Source of the DNA: Treponema sp.
GTDB taxonomy: Bacteria; Spirochaetota; Spirochaetia; Treponematales; Treponemataceae
Assembly (NCBI GenBank): GCA_022640795.1
Contig: JALCCK010000003.1
Location: 1 to 64,000 of the forward strand
Direction: 5' to 3'
DNA length: 64,000 nucleotides
In this document: piece after piece, positions 33,555-42,556 of the stretch
Layout of the letters: every line of letters starts with the position of its first letter
Position numbering within the stretch: the first letter of the stretch is position 1
Notes under the pieces: generated by a model
The model's input: only the letters and a program-made list of their open reading frames with translations
The model's database searches: none
Told to the model about the DNA's origin: nothing
Program-made: the position numbers and the translations under genes

Positions 33555-34685
33555 ATGAAAAAAATCGTAACAGGGATTCTCGCGCTCATTTTCGCAGGAT
33601 CATGTATTTTTGCCGGCGGAGCAAAGGATAGTGGGAAAGAAGCCAGTGGTCAGGTAACTATCGGTGTTTCTATCTGGAGTTCGACCGATACGCTCGGCAG
33701 CCAGTGCAAACGAATATTGGATGCTGCGGCTGACGCACTGAACGTAAAACTTATTTATATTGATCAGGGCCATATATCAGAACAGGTTACTGCATCTGCA
33801 GAAACGCTTTGTGCAGCCGGATGTGACGGGATGATAATTTGTAACTCGGCATCTGCAGAAATGACATCCGTTATCAATACCTGCAACGAAAACGGAGTCT
33901 ACTGTGCTCAATTCTTCCGGTACATCAATCCCGATGCCAATCCGAATGAATATGCTCTTGCACAAAAATCAAAATACTATGTCGGTGCCGTGCATGAAGA
34001 CGAAGTTGTCAACGGTGAAAATCTTGTCTCGATTCTCACAAAAAAAGGATGCCGCAAAATTGCTCTTGAAGGATGGGAAGCCGGTGATGCAACATTCCTG
34101 CAGCGATGGGATGGATACAAAAAAGGTATTGAAAAATGGAACAGTGAAAATCCGAACGATAAAGCGGTTCTGCTTGATCCGCAATATGGCGGAACGACCT
34201 CCGATACCGGACGTGCAACGGCAGAAGCTATTATCAACGCAAATCCTGATATAGATTCCTTTATCGCAGCAGGCGGTGGCGGAGATACGCTTGTCGGTGC
34301 TCTGGCCGCAATTGAATCAATGGGGCTCAAGGGAAAAATAGACGTAGTTTCAACGGATTTCCTGGCAGACCTCGACAAACAGCTTGCAACCGGAGGAATG
34401 TCGGCAGAATCAGGCGGACATTACTGTGATCCGTTATTTGCATTCATGCTGGTTTATAACACCATCAAAGGTAAATATGCTACCTCTGATAATTCATTCT
34501 ATGAAATCAAATTCCCCTATCTGTATGTAGCTTCTTCAGAAGATTACCAGAATTATGCAAAATATTTTGTAGATGATCTTCCGTACAATGCAAAAGAAAT
34601 TCAGGCCATGGCTAATATGTCCGAATCGGAACTTGCACAGACTGCAGAGAAACTTTCTATTGATGACGTAAAGAGCCGGCGGTAG
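33555..34685 (+). CDS. Sugar ABC transporter substrate-binding protein
   Basis: This 376-residue protein has an export signal (MKKIVTGILALIFAGSCIFA), possibly a spirochaetal lipobox at AGSC, and then a periplasmic binding fold of the ribose/galactose type (VTIGVSIWSSTDTLGSQCK, GCDGMIICNSASAEMTSVI, GGGGDTLVGALAAIESMGL). I start at 33555 because AGGAGG lies six bases upstream. The frame is open to 33444, but that stretch is the promoter and operator DNA. The ligand is probably a sugar. Confidence 0.93.
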   Translation: MKKIVTGILALIFAGSCIFAGGAKDSGKEASGQVTIGVSIWSSTDTLGSQCKRILDAAADALNVKLIYIDQGHISEQVTASAETLCAAGCDGMIICNSASAEMTSVINTCNENGVYCAQFFRYINPDANPNEYALAQKSKYYVGAVHEDEVVNGENLVSILTKKGCRKIALEGWEAGDATFLQRWDGYKKGIEKWNSENPNDKAVLLDPQYGGTTSDTGRATAEAIINANPDIDSFIAAGGGGDTLVGALAAIESMGLKGKIDVVSTDFLADLDKQLATGGMSAESGGHYCDPLFAFMLVYNTIKGKYATSDNSFYEIKFPYLYVASSEDYQNYAKYFVDDLPYNAKEIQAMANMSESELAQTAEKLSIDDVKSRR

Positions 34686-34753
34686 TCAGCTTCTGTGAAA
34701 AAAGTGTTACACGGAATCGCAGACTGAAGCCTCGCGATTTTTAATCTTTACAA

Positions 34754-34792
34754 GCTGCCGTACGGGACGGAATATCCGTCCCGTACGGCAGC
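34754..34792 (+). other. Strong intercistronic stem-loop
   Basis: GCTGCCGTACGGGACGG pairs perfectly with its complement around an AATAT loop, a 17-bp GC-rich stem with no T-run. It sits between the binding-protein and permease genes. A weaker hairpin with a T-run (about 34716-34743) precedes it. Both may lower downstream expression or protect the 3' end of the upstream message. Confidence 0.75.
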
Positions 34793-34807
34793 ATTTCGGA
34801 TGAAGAA

Positions 34808-35773
34808 ATGAATGAAAAAATCATAAAATTTAGAACCAATAAGTACTACGGGATTTCGTTGCTGCTCGTCATGGCCATTTTCTTCTGGGCCTTTTTTAAA
34901 ATCCTTTCCCCTCAAAACTTCGGATCTCCAAAACAACTTTCGGATTACCTTCAGACCAGCATTCAGTATGCGGTCGGTGGCTGCGGATTTTACTTCATAG
35001 TCGTTATGGGACTCTTTGATATGAGTATCGGGGCAAATATAGTTTTATCCTCTCTGGTCGGCGTATTATTATCGCGGCATTTTGGCTACTTCGGACTTAT
35101 TTCCGGCTGTCTGCTCACCGGTACGCTGATAGGAATCTTTAATGGCTCCCTTTATACAAAATTGCGTATTCCGTCAATAATTGTAACGGTTGGTTTCATG
35201 CTTATTCTTGAAAGTGTTGCAAATTATGTCGTTACTTTAGATAAATCAGATTTCCCGGGAAAACTGACCTCAAACAGCATTCTTGCATTCAGTCAGGCAC
35301 CGTGGAATTATATTGTCGCACTTATAGCATTTGTGCTTGCAGCATTCTTTCTGCGATATACCAGAATAGGAACTTACAGCAATGCGATCGGCAGCAATGA
35401 ATATGTAGCACATACGATGGGAATTAACGTCAGCCGTTATAAATTCGAAGGCTTGGTATTGCTGCATTTCTTCGTTGGTGTCATGGCGTTGCTGACAGTA
35501 AGTTATGGCAGAGGCATGCTGCCGGTAACGGGAATGGCCTCTATGGACCGGAACTTTAAACCGCTTATGGGAACTTTTTTCGGTATAGCGTTCAAGAAAT
35601 ACGGATACCCTGTTTCGGCAATTGTTATCGGAGAATTCATTATTACAATGATCTTTAACGGGCTTGTTGCGATGAACGTTCCGACAACCATAAACGACTT
35701 TGTTACGGGTGCTGTTCTTCTTATAATAGTTACCTTAACCAACAGAGGCCGACAGGGCAGTGTCGTCAAATAA
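34808..35773 (+). CDS. Sugar ABC transporter permease (RbsC/MglC family)
   Basis: This 321-residue integral membrane protein has about eight to ten hydrophobic segments and the family features GLFDMSIGANIVLSS and RIGTYSNAIGSNEYVAHTMG. It pairs with the second permease gene downstream, so the importer has a heterodimeric membrane unit. It follows the stem-loop at 34754 and overlaps nothing; the ATPase gene starts 15 bases later. Confidence 0.92.
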   Translation: MNEKIIKFRTNKYYGISLLLVMAIFFWAFFKILSPQNFGSPKQLSDYLQTSIQYAVGGCGFYFIVVMGLFDMSIGANIVLSSLVGVLLSRHFGYFGLISGCLLTGTLIGIFNGSLYTKLRIPSIIVTVGFMLILESVANYVVTLDKSDFPGKLTSNSILAFSQAPWNYIVALIAFVLAAFFLRYTRIGTYSNAIGSNEYVAHTMGINVSRYKFEGLVLLHFFVGVMALLTVSYGRGMLPVTGMASMDRNFKPLMGTFFGIAFKKYGYPVSAIVIGEFIITMIFNGLVAMNVPTTINDFVTGAVLLIIVTLTNRGRQGSVVK

Positions 35774-35788
35774 CGGAGCAAAGTAAAC

Positions 35789-37285
35789 ATGAATGATATA
35801 ATACTGAAATCAGAAAAACTGAATAAATACTTTGGTATAACTCATGCAGTGAAGGATGTCTCGCTCGAATTCACAAAAGGAGAAATTCACGGACTCATCG
35901 GTGAAAACGGATCAGGAAAATCAACGTTCAGTTCGATGCTTTGCGGCATATATGGTATTTCGAGCGGTCGATTTATACTCGACGGGAAAGACCACAAACC
36001 AGAAAATCTTATAGAAGCAAACCGACAGGGGGTTTCGATCATAGTACAGGAAATAGGAACCTTGCCAGGACTCACTGTAGCAGAAAATATTTTTCTCGGG
36101 GAAGAAACCCGTTTTATGCACGGACCGATAAAAGATACGGCCGCTATGAACAACGAAGCACAGAAACTGCTTACCAGTTACGGATTCGAACGGATAAAAG
36201 CCTCTGTCATGATCGATCATTACAGCTTTGAAGACCGGAAACTCGTCGAAATCGTTAAGGCCGTTTACTTTAACCCGAAAATAGTAGTGGTTGATGAAAC
36301 CACTACGGCATTGAGTCAGTCCGGACGTGAAGAACTTTTCAAGGTCATGGAAGACATCAAGGCAAAAGGAAATACAGTTATTTTTATTTCTCACGATTTG
36401 CAGGAGGTTCTGGACCATACTGACCGGATTTCCTGTCTGCGAGACGGAGAGCTTGTCGGTACAGTAAAAAGCAGTGACACGAATACTGATGATCTGAAAC
36501 GGATGATGGTAGGACGGGAACTCGACAACCGTTACTACCGGACGGATTATGATGAACCGCAGCAGGACGAAGTCGTTCTCTCAGTTAAAAACGTCTCCGT
36601 ACCGGACGAAATTCAGAACATTACTTTTGACCTCCATAAAGGAGAGATACTGGGATTCGGAGGTCTTTCCGAATGCGGTATGCATGAAATCGGGAAATCA
36701 GTTTTTGGAGCATCGTACAACAGAACCGGAAGCGTAACCTTACAAGACGGAAGCGAAATACATTCTATTCCGACGGCCATAAGAAAAAATATTGCGTACG
36801 CATCAAAAGACCGCGATAACGAATCGCTTGTCACCGCAGATACGATTTGTGAAAATATCTGTCTGCCTTCGATTAATGATCTTGCGCATCGGGGTATTAT
36901 TAAAAACAAGGAACTGGACCAGTTCGCTGACAAATTTGCAAAATTGATGAGTGTTAAAATGACAAGTATCAAACAGGACGTTGCAGAACTTTCCGGCGGT
37001 AATAAGCAGAAAGTTGTTCTTGCCAGATGGCTTGGTAAAGACTCGGATATTCTTGTTCTTGACAGCCCTACCCGAGGTATCGATGTCATGGTTAAAGCCG
37101 ATATTTATGAACTGATGAATGAACTGAGACAGAAAGGAAAATCGATTATCATGATATCTGAAGAAATACCTGAACTGCTCGGGATGAGCGATAGAATACT
37201 TATCATGAAAGATGGAAAAATCAATGGTGAATTCAAAAGAGACAGGAGTCTCGGTGAAGAAGATCTGATTGCAAGGATGGTTTAA
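35789..37285 (+). CDS. Sugar ABC transporter ATPase, two nucleotide-binding domains (RbsA/MglA type)
   Basis: This 498-residue protein has two ABC domains. The first has Walker A GENGSGKSTFSSML, Walker B KIVVVDETTTALS and an unusual signature region (HYSFEDRKLVEIVKA). The second has a degenerate Walker A (GLSECGMHEIGKSVFG), a good signature LSGGNKQKVVLARWLG and Walker B ILVLDSPTRGIDVMVK. This asymmetry is normal for monosaccharide importers. It overlaps no gene; the second permease starts 13 bases after its stop. Confidence 0.93.
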   Translation: MNDIILKSEKLNKYFGITHAVKDVSLEFTKGEIHGLIGENGSGKSTFSSMLCGIYGISSGRFILDGKDHKPENLIEANRQGVSIIVQEIGTLPGLTVAENIFLGEETRFMHGPIKDTAAMNNEAQKLLTSYGFERIKASVMIDHYSFEDRKLVEIVKAVYFNPKIVVVDETTTALSQSGREELFKVMEDIKAKGNTVIFISHDLQEVLDHTDRISCLRDGELVGTVKSSDTNTDDLKRMMVGRELDNRYYRTDYDEPQQDEVVLSVKNVSVPDEIQNITFDLHKGEILGFGGLSECGMHEIGKSVFGASYNRTGSVTLQDGSEIHSIPTAIRKNIAYASKDRDNESLVTADTICENICLPSINDLAHRGIIKNKELDQFADKFAKLMSVKMTSIKQDVAELSGGNKQKVVLARWLGKDSDILVLDSPTRGIDVMVKADIYELMNELRQKGKSIIMISEEIPELLGMSDRILIMKDGKINGEFKRDRSLGEEDLIARMV

Positions 37286-37298
37286 AAAGAGGTATTAC

Positions 37299-38270
37299 AT
37301 GGAAATTCAAACAACAGAACAAAATACAACAGAACTGCTGAAAAAGCAGAATACCAGATTAAAATTACGCAGCCTGATGCCGCTTTTCGGTTTTGCAGCA
37401 ATCGTAATAGTTTTTTCCATTCTGACAGACGGGAGAATAATCAGACCGCGAAATTTAAAACTCATGTTGAGCCAGGTTTATGTTCTTATGATCGCCTCAA
37501 CAGGAGTGTTTATGATAATGACGGTCGGGGGGCTCGATTTTTCTCAAGGATCGATTCTCGGTCTTTCATCTATAGTTTTTTGTACGCTTTCGAGCTACAA
37601 CATCGGATTGGGAATATTTGCAGCAATCGTTGCCGGCGCAGCGATGGGAGCCTTTAACGGTTTCTTTCATGTTAAATTCAAAATAGCTTCATTCATCGTT
37701 ACGATTTGTACAATGTATTTATTCCGCGGACTTTGCAAGTATTTGACAACAAACGGACCGGTCCCAGCCAGTATTGCAGTCCTGTCATTGAATCAGACAT
37801 GGTTCAAGGTTCTTATGACCGGAATTGTTCTTATTCTGGCATTTTTTATGTTTCATTTTACCCGGTTCGGAGCGGATCTCCGTTCCATCGGTGCCGGTGA
37901 AACGGCCGCCAGATTTTCAGGGTCTCGTCCGAATCTCCTGAAATTTCTTGTATTCACGGTATCCGGTGCTTTGACAGGCTTTGCAGCTTTCATTAATGTC
38001 ATAAAAGTCGGTTCAATCACCGGTACAGCGGGTTCCATGCTGGAAACTCAGATTCTTATTGCACTGGTTCTGGGCGGCATGCCTATCTCCGGAGGATCAA
38101 AAGCACGATTTTCCAACATCATAATAGGAACTCTTACCTACAGTGTACTTGAAAAAAGTCTTCCAATGGTTTTTCCGGTCGCAGCAACACAGCAGCTCGT
38201 CAAAGGAATCATATTCCTGATTGTCGTTGCTCTGACGATCGACCACGAAGCACTTAAAATCATTAAATAA
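37299..38270 (+). CDS. Second sugar ABC transporter permease
   Basis: This protein of about 323 residues has multiple membrane segments and the family segments TVGGLDFSQGSILGLSSIV and TRFGADLRSIGAGETAARFSG. I start at ATG 37299 (MEIQTTEQ), which has AGAGG eight bases upstream. An in-frame ATG ten codons earlier lies inside the ATPase gene. A terminator follows, so the importer unit ends here. Confidence 0.9.
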   Translation: MEIQTTEQNTTELLKKQNTRLKLRSLMPLFGFAAIVIVFSILTDGRIIRPRNLKLMLSQVYVLMIASTGVFMIMTVGGLDFSQGSILGLSSIVFCTLSSYNIGLGIFAAIVAGAAMGAFNGFFHVKFKIASFIVTICTMYLFRGLCKYLTTNGPVPASIAVLSLNQTWFKVLMTGIVLILAFFMFHFTRFGADLRSIGAGETAARFSGSRPNLLKFLVFTVSGALTGFAAFINVIKVGSITGTAGSMLETQILIALVLGGMPISGGSKARFSNIIIGTLTYSVLEKSLPMVFPVAATQQLVKGIIFLIVVALTIDHEALKIIK

Positions 38271-38288
38271 ATAAAAAAAGTAAAAAAG

Positions 38289-38324
38289 AAAAGTCCTTGA
38301 ACGATTGTTCAAGGACTTTTCTGG
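38289..38324 (+). terminator. Terminator of the sugar importer operon
   Basis: A 14-bp perfect stem (AAAAGTCCTTGAAC with GTTCAAGGACTTTT) with a GATT loop ends in a T-run. It lies 18 bases after the last permease stop. Confidence 0.88.
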
Positions 38325-38330
38325 AGAAGA

Positions 38331-38533
38331 AAAATCAAACCATGTGAGTATCTTTTAGCCTATATCACTATCATCTTCCTGCAATATCTGAAAATAACAT
38401 ATGGTTTTAATATTCCGGGTTCTAAATCAGTACTTTCCACAGAGATCTCATCACTGTCAAGAAATTTTGTATATTCCTCAGTCATCTGGCTTCTTGCGGA
38501 ATTATGAACACAGACAAATAAAATTTTAATCAA
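38331..38533 (-). pseudogene. Decayed ArsC-like phosphatase/arsenate reductase remnant
   Basis: From a TTG start at 38533, with AGGAG seven bases upstream, the minus strand reads LIKILFVCVHNSARSQMTEE and on to ESTDLEPGILKPYV, a clear ArsC/low-molecular-weight phosphatase N-terminus with its P-loop. The frame then stops at 38360. In the other frames family-like sequence continues (QILQEDDSDI, then KDTH and WFDF), broken by a stop and shifts. So at least two lesions separate about 65 recognisable codons, and the rest is missing. It belongs to a different subfamily from the intact arsC at 28919. Confidence 0.75.
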
Positions 38534-38767
38534 ATAGTATCTCCTGACGTATGGAACGTCTTCTTTTTTTATAGAAAAAATATGTGGTAACGATTAATTT
38601 TTCATGAGCATTCTATTAATTACGGTAATCAACTTCAGACAGTTACGTCAGGCTGAAAAGGAATATCGAATATATACGAATAGACCGACTTGCAGCCCAT
38701 TATAGTATATTCCGTCAGGTAGCGCAGAGAAGTGCTATTATTTCAGATAGATATTCTATTACGGCAC

Positions 38768-38794
38768 AAAAAAAGCCCGAAAAACGGGCTTTTT
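38768..38794 (-). terminator. Terminator of tmRNA
   Basis: A 10-bp stem (AAAAAGCCCG with CGGGCTTTTT) with an A5 loop starts at the 3' end of the tmRNA and gives a T-run on the minus strand. The 230 bases between it and the arsC remnant show no gene I can support. Confidence 0.85.
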
Positions 38795-39170
38795 GGAGAT
38801 GGGGGGAATCGAACCCCCGTCCGGGTATGCAGAACAGGCGTCTCTACAGGTTTATTGATGCGAGGTAGTTGTCGGGAAACGGTAGCGGCATCAAAGGCGT
38901 CGTCTCCGTATTTCGATAAAAGTCCCATGCATATATCGAAAACTATGCACAGCAAGTCCTGGTTTATGACAGAAATCTCAGACGCTCAGAACTGTGCGAC
39001 CGAGTTTCCGGCTCTTTAAGCCGCTGCTTACGCAGCGAGAGCTAACTGTTCGTATTCAGACTGTTCGTCTTCTTCACGTTTGGCAGTTATAAATTGTGGC
39101 TCTATCAGAGGTAAGCCAACCTCACCTGCAACACAAATTCTCTCATATCCGTCGAAACCGGTACACCCCC
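38794..39170 (-). ncRNA. ssrA: Transfer-messenger RNA (tmRNA)
   Basis: The minus strand begins GGGGGTGTACCGGTTTCGAC and ends GGTTCGATTCCCCCCATCTCC plus an A, so the tRNA-like half with its acceptor stem (GGGGGTG with CATCTCC, using G-U pairs) and T arm is complete. The tag frame spans 39084-39031 and encodes AKREEDEQSEYEQLALAA followed by TAA, with the usual hydrophobic LALAA ending. The resume codon GCC is inferred. CCA is not encoded. Confidence 0.95.
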
Positions 39171-39187
39171 GGCTAAATGATAGTTAT

Positions 39188-39216
39188 AAGATACTATACA
39201 TTCGTACAAAAGTCAA
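39188..39216 (-). promoter_or_regulatory. Promoter of tmRNA
   Basis: TTGACT (39216-39211) and TATCTT (39193-39188) are 17 bases apart on the minus strand, about 18 bases before the mature 5' end, leaving a short leader for RNase P to remove. Confidence 0.55.
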
Positions 39217-39272
39217 ACAGGAAACATAGTACCTCCATAACTTTTATAAAAGCTGTTTACGGTATTTATCAT

Positions 39273-39302
39273 TTGACATAAAAAGAACGTTCACCATATA
39301 AT
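39273..39302 (+). promoter_or_regulatory. Promoter of the GH30 gene
   Basis: Perfect TTGACA (39273-39278) and TATAAT (39297-39302) are 18 bases apart. The spacer contains GAACGTTC, a small palindrome sharing the AACGTT core with the operators at 33465; this may be coincidence. Confidence 0.75.
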
Positions 39303-39331
39303 GCTGACGTATCATTATAGAGAGGTAGTAT

Positions 39332-40771
39332 ATGCAAATTTCCAAGATTTTTGAAACCTGCAGGGATGGCTCCACTCCGATGAATTCTATTTTTGTATCT
39401 GAGCGGAAACGAAAAAACAGACATCTTTATTCGCTGAATATTGCACTAAATCCTTCGAAAGAATTTCAGGAACTAAAGGGATTCGGATGTGCTTTAACAG
39501 AATCTGCACACACAGTTCTGTCTAAACTTCCCAGGCAGACAGCAGAAGCTGTTATAACGAGCTGTTTTGATTCTGACCCTGCCGTTTCCAATTGTTATAC
39601 TATTGCCAGAAGTCATATAAATTCCTGCGATTTTTCTTTGAATAACTGGACCTGTCTGCCGGAAAACAGTTTTACACTCGACGATTTCTCTATGGAAAAT
39701 CCTGAACAGCGGCTGCTTCCACTGTTGAAGTCTGCTAATGAAAAATCAGGGAAAAAACTTTCATTGCTGCTGAGCCCATGGTCCCCTCCGGCATGGTTTA
39801 AAGACAATAACGACATGAATCACGGTGGTAAACTGCTGCCGCAGTATCGTGATCTCTGGGCAGACTATATACTCCGTTATATTACGGAATTAGAAAAAAG
39901 AGGATTAAAAATCGATTATCTGACTATACAAAATGAACCGGAAGCAGCTCAGACATGGGATTCATGCTGCTGGTCAGCCGAAGAAGAAGGACTTTTTGCC
40001 GCGAATTTTCTTGGACCTCTTTTTGAAAAAAACGGTGTTACCACAAAAATTCTGATCTGGGACCACAACAGAGACCGGCTGTTCGACAGGGTTACCGAAA
40101 CGATGTCCGTAGAAGGTGCAAAAAAATATGTTGCGGGAGCCGCTTATCACTGGTATTCCGGCGATCAATATGAAAACGTCGCAAGAACAGCTGCTAAATT
40201 TAAAAACTTTGAATTATTCTTTACGGAAGGCTGTATAGAAGGCGGTCCTTGTCCGGGGGAATGGTTCGTAGGAGAACGATACGCGCACAACATTATCAAC
40301 GATCTGCAAAATGGTTGTACTGCCTGGATTGACTGGAATATGGCACTGGATCTGCAGGGAGGACCAAATCATGTGCAAAATTTTTGTGATGCTCCTATTC
40401 TGGTTGACTGTGCAGCCGGCAGTGTCCGCTATCAGAATTCGTACTGGTATATAGGACATTTCAGCCGGTTTATCAAAAAAGGAGCACGAAGAATCGCCTG
40501 CTGTTCGAAATCATCAATGATTCCATCAACAGAAGACGGTAGACGCGGTAACAAGATCGAATGCATTGCGTTCAAAAATCCAGATACAAGTATCGTTTTT
40601 GTCATCTGCAACAGAACAGAGACTGAAATCGATTTTTCCCTCAGTATTGATTATACCGCACCTGATTTCTATTCCGAAACTGGATATAACAGCAGCAGTA
40701 CAGATGAAACAGCCGAACAATTATATTGTCCCCCGAGGAGTATTCAGACGCTGCTGTTACAAACGAAGTAA
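39332..40771 (+). CDS. Glycoside hydrolase family 30 (glucosylceramidase-like)
   Basis: This 479-residue protein has the GH30 barrel: ELKGFGCALTESAHTVLSKL, SPWSPPAWFKDN, the acid/base Glu in TIQNEPEAAQTWDSC and the nucleophile Glu in LFFTEGCIEGG, followed by GCTAWIDWNMALD and a C-terminal beta domain. No signal peptide is present, so it may act in the cytoplasm on imported beta-glycosides. It has its own promoter and GAGAGG ribosome site. The exact sugar cannot be told from sequence. Confidence 0.92.
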   Translation: MQISKIFETCRDGSTPMNSIFVSERKRKNRHLYSLNIALNPSKEFQELKGFGCALTESAHTVLSKLPRQTAEAVITSCFDSDPAVSNCYTIARSHINSCDFSLNNWTCLPENSFTLDDFSMENPEQRLLPLLKSANEKSGKKLSLLLSPWSPPAWFKDNNDMNHGGKLLPQYRDLWADYILRYITELEKRGLKIDYLTIQNEPEAAQTWDSCCWSAEEEGLFAANFLGPLFEKNGVTTKILIWDHNRDRLFDRVTETMSVEGAKKYVAGAAYHWYSGDQYENVARTAAKFKNFELFFTEGCIEGGPCPGEWFVGERYAHNIINDLQNGCTAWIDWNMALDLQGGPNHVQNFCDAPILVDCAAGSVRYQNSYWYIGHFSRFIKKGARRIACCSKSSMIPSTEDGRRGNKIECIAFKNPDTSIVFVICNRTETEIDFSLSIDYTAPDFYSETGYNSSSTDETAEQLYCPPRSIQTLLLQTK

Positions 40772-40789
40772 CGGATCAGTTACCCGTTA

Positions 40790-42544
40790 TCAATGTATCT
40801 TTCTCAGGAAAGCATCTTTGAACCCATGATCACGGAATCGTAGAAGAATCGAGCCATATTCATCACCGTTTAACGGTCCTATCATAACCTGATACGACGT
40901 ATTCGATACGGTAGGAACCAATACGACCGGATAATTTTTTCCGTAGGTATCAATAAGATTCTTCACGTTTCCTGTATCACGTAACACTGCTATCTGAACG
41001 TAATACATTCCTGATTTCAGATCACCAAGTTTTTCAACCAGTCTGTGCGAAAAATCTTGTGTCCCATCGGCAGGTACAGTCTCCTGTGTTGTGCTGACCA
41101 CAGGTTCCGCTGCTGACGTAGCATCCTCTGGTTGAACCGCTGCATCAGGAGGCAGCGTTGTTTCGTCAGCTGCAGACGGAGGATTCAGTGCCGATGGCGT
41201 AAGCAGTATCGGCTGATAGGCTTCCGCATTCTCTTCCATTTCAGAATCGTTTCCGGTAACAATTTTTACTTCCGGTTCATCGGAAATCGGTTCCAGAAGC
41301 TTTGCATCTTCAACTTTTTCCTGTGTTATGTCTTCTGCCGGCGGTTCGGAAGGTATCTTCTCGGTCCCGGCATTCGATTTCTGCGCTGAAGGCGGAATTT
41401 CCGCAACAATCCGTTCTGCAGCAGGAGTCTGCGTTTCGTCAGGAGGTACTTCGGACGTCTTTTCCGATGGAACATCTGCCGTTAAATTTTCTGATTCTGT
41501 CTCAAAACCGGATGCAACAGGTTCAGTCGCAACTGGTTCTGCCGTCGGTGCCTCTGGTAAAGTTTTTGCAGCTGCAATATCGGACTGCTGAGGCACAGCT
41601 TCAGGAGTAATCGGTTCTGCTACAGCAGGACTTTCCACGGAGGTGGTATCAGCAGAGTCCGGAACGACAGGTTCTTCCTGAACCGGAACCGCTGCAGGTT
41701 CCGCCGGAACGGTGTCCGTTATTTTATTTTCAGCCGGCTGATTCTCGACCGGTATTTTCGAGGCACTTGTCTCTTCTGTTTTACCGGCTGCCGGTTCAGC
41801 AGGAACAGCTTCATCCTCAGGAATTTCTGTCGACGAAACAATCTCAGGAACAGGAGAGACGTCTGTCGCTTTATGCGCTGCAGGATTTGGAGAAGGATTT
41901 TCCGGTTGTTCTGAAGAAGGCTCAGGTGATTCCTGTTCTACTGCCGGCGGGATTTCCGTTATTTCTGAACTTTTCAGTGTTTCAGGCACTACCGGCTCTT
42001 TTGCCCCTGCTGATGGTTCAGAAGCATCGGCTACAGATTCCTCAGTTTCTGCCGGGACAGCACCGGGAGTTGTGGATTCCGCTATATCTGCCGGTCCGGC
42101 TGTTACAGATGTATCTGCAGCGGGAACTTCTGCCGGTACAGGGGCCTCTTCTTCGGGAGTACCCGATTCATCAGGCGCCCGGGCAATAACGGCTGTTCCC
42201 GATACTATTTCATCAAGCTGCCCGGAACGTTTAGTAAGCTTGACCAGATTATTAGAATTCTTTTCAATACCGAGAGCCGAAGCAGCTTCGGGAGTCAGTA
42301 AAATAGCGACGCCCTCACTCGGATCAAGAGAACCGATTACAAGAACCTCTACCGTTTTTCCTGAAACAGGATTTGTCACACTGACACTGTCACCAGGCAG
42401 ATATCCGACCGTTTTCGCAAATAAACCGGCGGGGAGAACGTTCTTGTCAGCGACGACTGCCCTACCGTCCAGTGACGGACTGGAAGCCGAAACCAAAAAC
42501 ACACACATACAAAAAAACGCAGCACAAAATAATTTATTTCGCAT
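40790..42544 (-). CDS. Exported SPOR-domain protein with Pro/Glu-rich linker
   Basis: A signal peptide (MRNKLFCAAFFCMCVFLVSA) is followed by a small beta domain that looks RlpA-like (about 25-115, with GDSVSVTNPVSGKTVEVLVI). About 390 low-complexity residues rich in Pro, Glu, Ala, Ser and Val come next, then a C-terminal SPOR domain (MYYVQIAVLRDTGNVKNLID, SYQVMIGPLNGDEYGSILLR). SPOR domains bind glycan strands stripped of stem peptides. The linker would span the periplasm. It follows the 173-residue exported protein gene by 12 bases. Confidence 0.82.
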   Translation of the reverse strand: MRNKLFCAAFFCMCVFLVSASSPSLDGRAVVADKNVLPAGLFAKTVGYLPGDSVSVTNPVSGKTVEVLVIGSLDPSEGVAILLTPEAASALGIEKNSNNLVKLTKRSGQLDEIVSGTAVIARAPDESGTPEEEAPVPAEVPAADTSVTAGPADIAESTTPGAVPAETEESVADASEPSAGAKEPVVPETLKSSEITEIPPAVEQESPEPSSEQPENPSPNPAAHKATDVSPVPEIVSSTEIPEDEAVPAEPAAGKTEETSASKIPVENQPAENKITDTVPAEPAAVPVQEEPVVPDSADTTSVESPAVAEPITPEAVPQQSDIAAAKTLPEAPTAEPVATEPVASGFETESENLTADVPSEKTSEVPPDETQTPAAERIVAEIPPSAQKSNAGTEKIPSEPPAEDITQEKVEDAKLLEPISDEPEVKIVTGNDSEMEENAEAYQPILLTPSALNPPSAADETTLPPDAAVQPEDATSAAEPVVSTTQETVPADGTQDFSHRLVEKLGDLKSGMYYVQIAVLRDTGNVKNLIDTYGKNYPVVLVPTVSNTSYQVMIGPLNGDEYGSILLRFRDHGFKDAFLRKIH

Positions 42545-42556
42545 ATCTCCACCCTA

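Noticed and set aside
38541-38767. Short open frames between the arsC remnant and the tmRNA terminator
   Set aside because: None has a ribosome site and a recognisable product. One 22-codon frame on the minus strand is too short to judge.
40790-42544. Pro/Glu/Ala-rich stretch considered as a tandem repeat
   Set aside because: No fixed repeat unit could be found at DNA or protein level. It is low-complexity linker sequence.
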